Below, in pieces: positions 61,847-64,000 of a stretch of 64,000 bases of DNA (positions within the stretch are counted from its first letter, which is position 1; the number at the start of each line of letters is the position of its first letter). The stretch is from positions 7,809,001-7,873,000 of the forward strand of contig NZ_AP023360.1 in assembly GCF_018326265.1 (NCBI RefSeq). Reading direction: 5' to 3'. Origin of the DNA: Catellatospora sp. IY07-71 (GTDB lineage Bacteria > Actinomycetota > Actinomycetes > Mycobacteriales > Micromonosporaceae). Below the pieces are notes generated by a model. That model was not told the DNA's origin. It worked only from the letters and a program-made list of their open reading frames with translations, and searched no databases. The position numbers and the translations under genes are program-made.

Positions 61847-63396
61847 GCCCGCTGGAGCGCCGCTATCGCCAGGTGCTGCGGTGCTACCCGCAGTCCTATC
61901 GCGACGCCCGTGGGGACGAGCTGCTCACCACCCTGCTCGACCTGGCCCCGCCGGGCCGGACCCGGCCCACCGTGGGCGACCTGGCCGACCTGGTCGAGGG
62001 CGGCCTGCGGACCCGGCTGGGCCTGGCCACCGTCGACGGCCTGGCCGACGGCCTCACCCGGGCCGCGCCCGTCGCGCTGGCACTGACCGGCGGGCTGAGC
62101 GCGTTCCTGTGGGGGCGGGTGGAGCCGCTGGGACCGCCGACGCTCGGGCCGGTCGCGTACGCCGCATGGCTGGCCGCGGGTGCCGTGGCGCTGCTGGCTC
62201 CGGCCCGGCTCCTCCGGCCGGCGCTGGCCGGGGCGCTGGCCGTCACGGCGGTGCTGCCCCTGGTCGCACCGATGACGGTGTACGACCGGCCGCCGCTCTG
62301 GGTGCTCATGGCGCTCGCGGTGTTCGGGCTGCTCGCGCTGGCGGGCACGGACGGGTTCCGGCGCGGCGCCGAACGGCGGGCCGCTCCGGCGCTCGGCGCG
62401 GTCGCCGTGGCCTGCGGCGCGGACGTGGTCACCCACCTGTGGCGCGACGGCACGCCCGGCCACCCGCACACCGGTTACTACCAGCCCGCCGTGGCGCAGG
62501 CCGGGCTCGTGGTCGCGGCGGCGGTCGCGGTGCTCGCGTGCCTGGCCCTGGCCGATCTCCGGCGCGGCGGGGCCGCCCGGCCCTGGCTGTGGGCGACGCT
62601 GCTGATCGCGCTGCCGGGCGCCTGGCTCGGGCCGTTCGACGCCGCGAGCTGGCCGGTGACGGGCGAGCTGCCGCGCTTCGGCCGCCTGGCGCAGGTGCTG
62701 CTCGGCACCTGCGTGGTCGTGGGCGCCATGGCCCACTTGCGCACGTCCCGCCGTGCCGCAGGCGTATCCGCTGCTGCACGACCGGCCGCGGTTCGCGGCT
62801 GCCGCCCGGCGAGTGCCGCGGGCGCGAAGGCAGGCCCGAGTCCGGCAGGTGGCGTGGAGGCCGGTGGTCCGGTCGGCGTCGGCCCGGCCGGGACTCCGGC
62901 GCGCGCGGCGGCCGGGTCGCTGCTGGCCGGATACGCGGGCGGGCTGCTGGTGTTCGCGGGGCTGCTGGACGCGGTCACCGGGCACGTGGCGGCCACGGTC
63001 ACGGTGTGCGTCGGTGCGGGACTGCTGCTCGGGCCGAGCGCGACGCGCCGGGTGCTCGCACAGGCCGGGGCCGCGGCGGCGGGCACGCTGGCGGCGGCGT
63101 ACGCGGTAGGGGTCTACAGCAACGACTGGGCCATCGGCGGTTGGGTGCCGGTGCGCACCGCGGGCCTCGCCGTGATGCTGGCCGTGGTGCCGCTGGCCTG
63201 CGGCGCGTACACCGCGTTCCGGCGTCCCCGGCGCGGGACCGCACCGGCGGCGGGGCTGCTCTGCCTGGGCTGGCTGGCCTGGCTGACGCTGCCGGGCCTG
63301 CCCGCGTGGGGTCCGGTGCTGCCGGTGCTGCTGGCCGTCCCGGCGGTCTGGGCGGCGCTGCCCAAAGCCGCCGGACCGGGGCATGCCGGACCGTAG
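61843..63396 (+). CDS. PadR-coupled membrane protein
   Basis: A 517-residue membrane protein with a short cytoplasmic start (SPLERRYRQVLRCYPQSYRDARGDELLTTLLDL), which is the recurring N-terminal motif of PadR-operon membrane proteins, and about 12 hydrophobic segments. A hydrophilic Ala/Pro/Gly linker at about 305-350 divides two halves. Its function is unknown; the operon layout suggests the PadR protein controls it in response to a membrane-active signal. Confidence 0.8.
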   Translation: MSPLERRYRQVLRCYPQSYRDARGDELLTTLLDLAPPGRTRPTVGDLADLVEGGLRTRLGLATVDGLADGLTRAAPVALALTGGLSAFLWGRVEPLGPPTLGPVAYAAWLAAGAVALLAPARLLRPALAGALAVTAVLPLVAPMTVYDRPPLWVLMALAVFGLLALAGTDGFRRGAERRAAPALGAVAVACGADVVTHLWRDGTPGHPHTGYYQPAVAQAGLVVAAAVAVLACLALADLRRGGAARPWLWATLLIALPGAWLGPFDAASWPVTGELPRFGRLAQVLLGTCVVVGAMAHLRTSRRAAGVSAAARPAAVRGCRPASAAGAKAGPSPAGGVEAGGPVGVGPAGTPARAAAGSLLAGYAGGLLVFAGLLDAVTGHVAATVTVCVGAGLLLGPSATRRVLAQAGAAAAGTLAAAYAVGVYSNDWAIGGWVPVRTAGLAVMLAVVPLACGAYTAFRRPRRGTAPAAGLLCLGWLAWLTLPGLPAWGPVLPVLLAVPAVWAALPKAAGPGHAGP

Positions 63397-63405
63397 AGTG
63401 GCAGC

Positions 63406-64000
63406 GTGGGCCTGGTACGAACGGTCGGGCTGGTGCTGCATCCGGAGCGTGACTCCGCGCCCGCCATCAGGACGATCACCGACTGGGCCCGCCGCCGTGA
63501 CGTGACCGTGCTCGGCCTGCCCGACGAGGTGGGCCGGATCGCGTGCGAGGCGGTCGCGGTCGGCCCGGCGGAGCTGGCCGAGCGGTCCAGCCTGCTGGTC
63601 AGCCTGGGCGGCGACGGGACGATGCTGCGCACCATGCGGCTGGGCGCGGGGCGGGCGACGCCCGTGCTCGGGGTCAACCTGGGGCGGCTCGGCTTCCTGC
63701 CCGAGATCGATGTGGAGGGCCTGCCCACGGCGCTGTCCGCGATCGACAACCACCACTACTCGGTGGAGTCGCGGCTGGCGGTGCGCACCACCCTGCCCGA
63801 CGGGCGGGAGGTGACCGCGTTCAACGACATCGCGCTGTGCCGTATCCCCGGGGACGGCCTGGCCGCGGTGGCGATCCGGGTCGAGGACCACGCGTTCGTG
63901 CGGTACGCCGCCGACGCCGTCATCGTGGCCACGCCGACCGGCTCGACCGCGTACAGCTTCTCCAGCGGCGGCCCGATCGTCTCGCCGACGGTGCGGGCGG
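63406..64000 (+). CDS. nadK: NAD kinase, N-terminal part
   Basis: The gene runs off the window after 198 codons. It starts GTG 63406 (GLVRTVGLVLHPERDSAPAI) and shows the NAD kinase motifs LLVSLGGDGTMLRTMRLGAG (GGDGT, with the catalytic Asp), VLGVNLGRLGFLPEID, VTAFNDIALCRIPGDG (NE/D motif) and VIVATPTGSTAYSFSSGGPIVSP. It phosphorylates NAD to NADP. It starts 9 bases past the preceding stop, so it may belong to a larger operon continuing outside the window. Confidence 0.93.
   Translation, partial: MGLVRTVGLVLHPERDSAPAIRTITDWARRRDVTVLGLPDEVGRIACEAVAVGPAELAERSSLLVSLGGDGTMLRTMRLGAGRATPVLGVNLGRLGFLPEIDVEGLPTALSAIDNHHYSVESRLAVRTTLPDGREVTAFNDIALCRIPGDGLAAVAIRVEDHAFVRYAADAVIVATPTGSTAYSFSSGGPIVSPTVRA

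Overview
This is a 64-kb chromosomal window from a very GC-rich actinomycete. Protein-coding sense strands show strong third-position GC bias, GTG starts are common, and there are many stop/start overlaps of the GTGA, ATGA or TGATG type. Gene content fits Micromonosporaceae: a 10-methyl fatty-acid gene pair, an ECF42 sigma factor with a DGPF-motif partner, a ZTP riboswitch on glyA, and many secreted multidomain carbohydrate proteins with ricin, PA14 and crystallin modules. The family assignment is inference; genus cannot be decided from the sequence. I saw no rRNA, tRNA, CRISPR array or prophage. No stretch over about 300 bases lacks a gene or the insertion sequence.

Layout. 1-5 kb: tail of a Crp/Fnr regulator, an emfourin-like lipoprotein, RecQ, a tiny membrane protein and an MMPL transporter. 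5-9.5 kb: CbiZ and a 1125-residue secreted PA14 / beta-propeller / CBM / ricin / DUF1080 protein. 9.6-13.2 kb: ECF42 sigma factor with DGPF protein, a two-gene YeiH-type exporter and a SnoaL-like protein. 13.3-20.9 kb: secreted M15-like protein, HIT, HAD, F420-type LLM oxidoreductase, an ABC pair, an alpha/beta hydrolase, and divergent benE / XRE-cupin regulator. 21-26.3 kb: P450 with 3Fe-4S ferredoxin, a zinc-ribbon SDR-like protein, and a lipoprotein hydrolase with a phosphopantetheinyl transferase. 26.5-29.8 kb: amidase and a secreted sugar-dehydrogenase-like propeller. 30-38 kb: a glutamine-synthetase-like / amidohydrolase pair (FluG-like, unfused), an ATPase-fold regulator, the bfaB/bfaA pair with a frameshift in bfaB, an adenylate kinase and an NDH-2-like flavoprotein. 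38-42 kb: EF-hand protein, ATP-dependent DNA ligase, M43 metalloprotease, GH18-like protein. 42.1-47 kb: a HigB/HigA locus with a nonsense codon in the toxin, a deacetylase-glycosyltransferase fusion, and an ECF sigma operon. 47-56 kb: a second propeller protein carrying crystallin-like repeats, a Ser/Gly-rich membrane protein, a complete IS4-family element, riboswitch-controlled glyA, and GH15. 56-64 kb: GntR/MDMPI pair, GT-C-like membrane protein, HrpB, PadR with its membrane partner, and the start of nadK.

The most striking non-coding signal is a set of long-stem palindromes placed just after stop codons. One family (about 85 bp, conserved nested loop) occurs four times in both orientations, and one copy is read in frame as the C-terminus of the MMPL transporter. 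At least five other sequence families share the same plan of about 20-bp arms. The IS4-family element has jumped into one of these palindromes, leaving a 10-bp target duplication, and its transposase start is masked by a perfect 13-bp stem. Three genes carry signs of decay or conditional expression: bfaB (one-base deletion), the HigB-like toxin (TGA replacing an expected Trp codon), and the MMPL gene (palindrome-derived tail).
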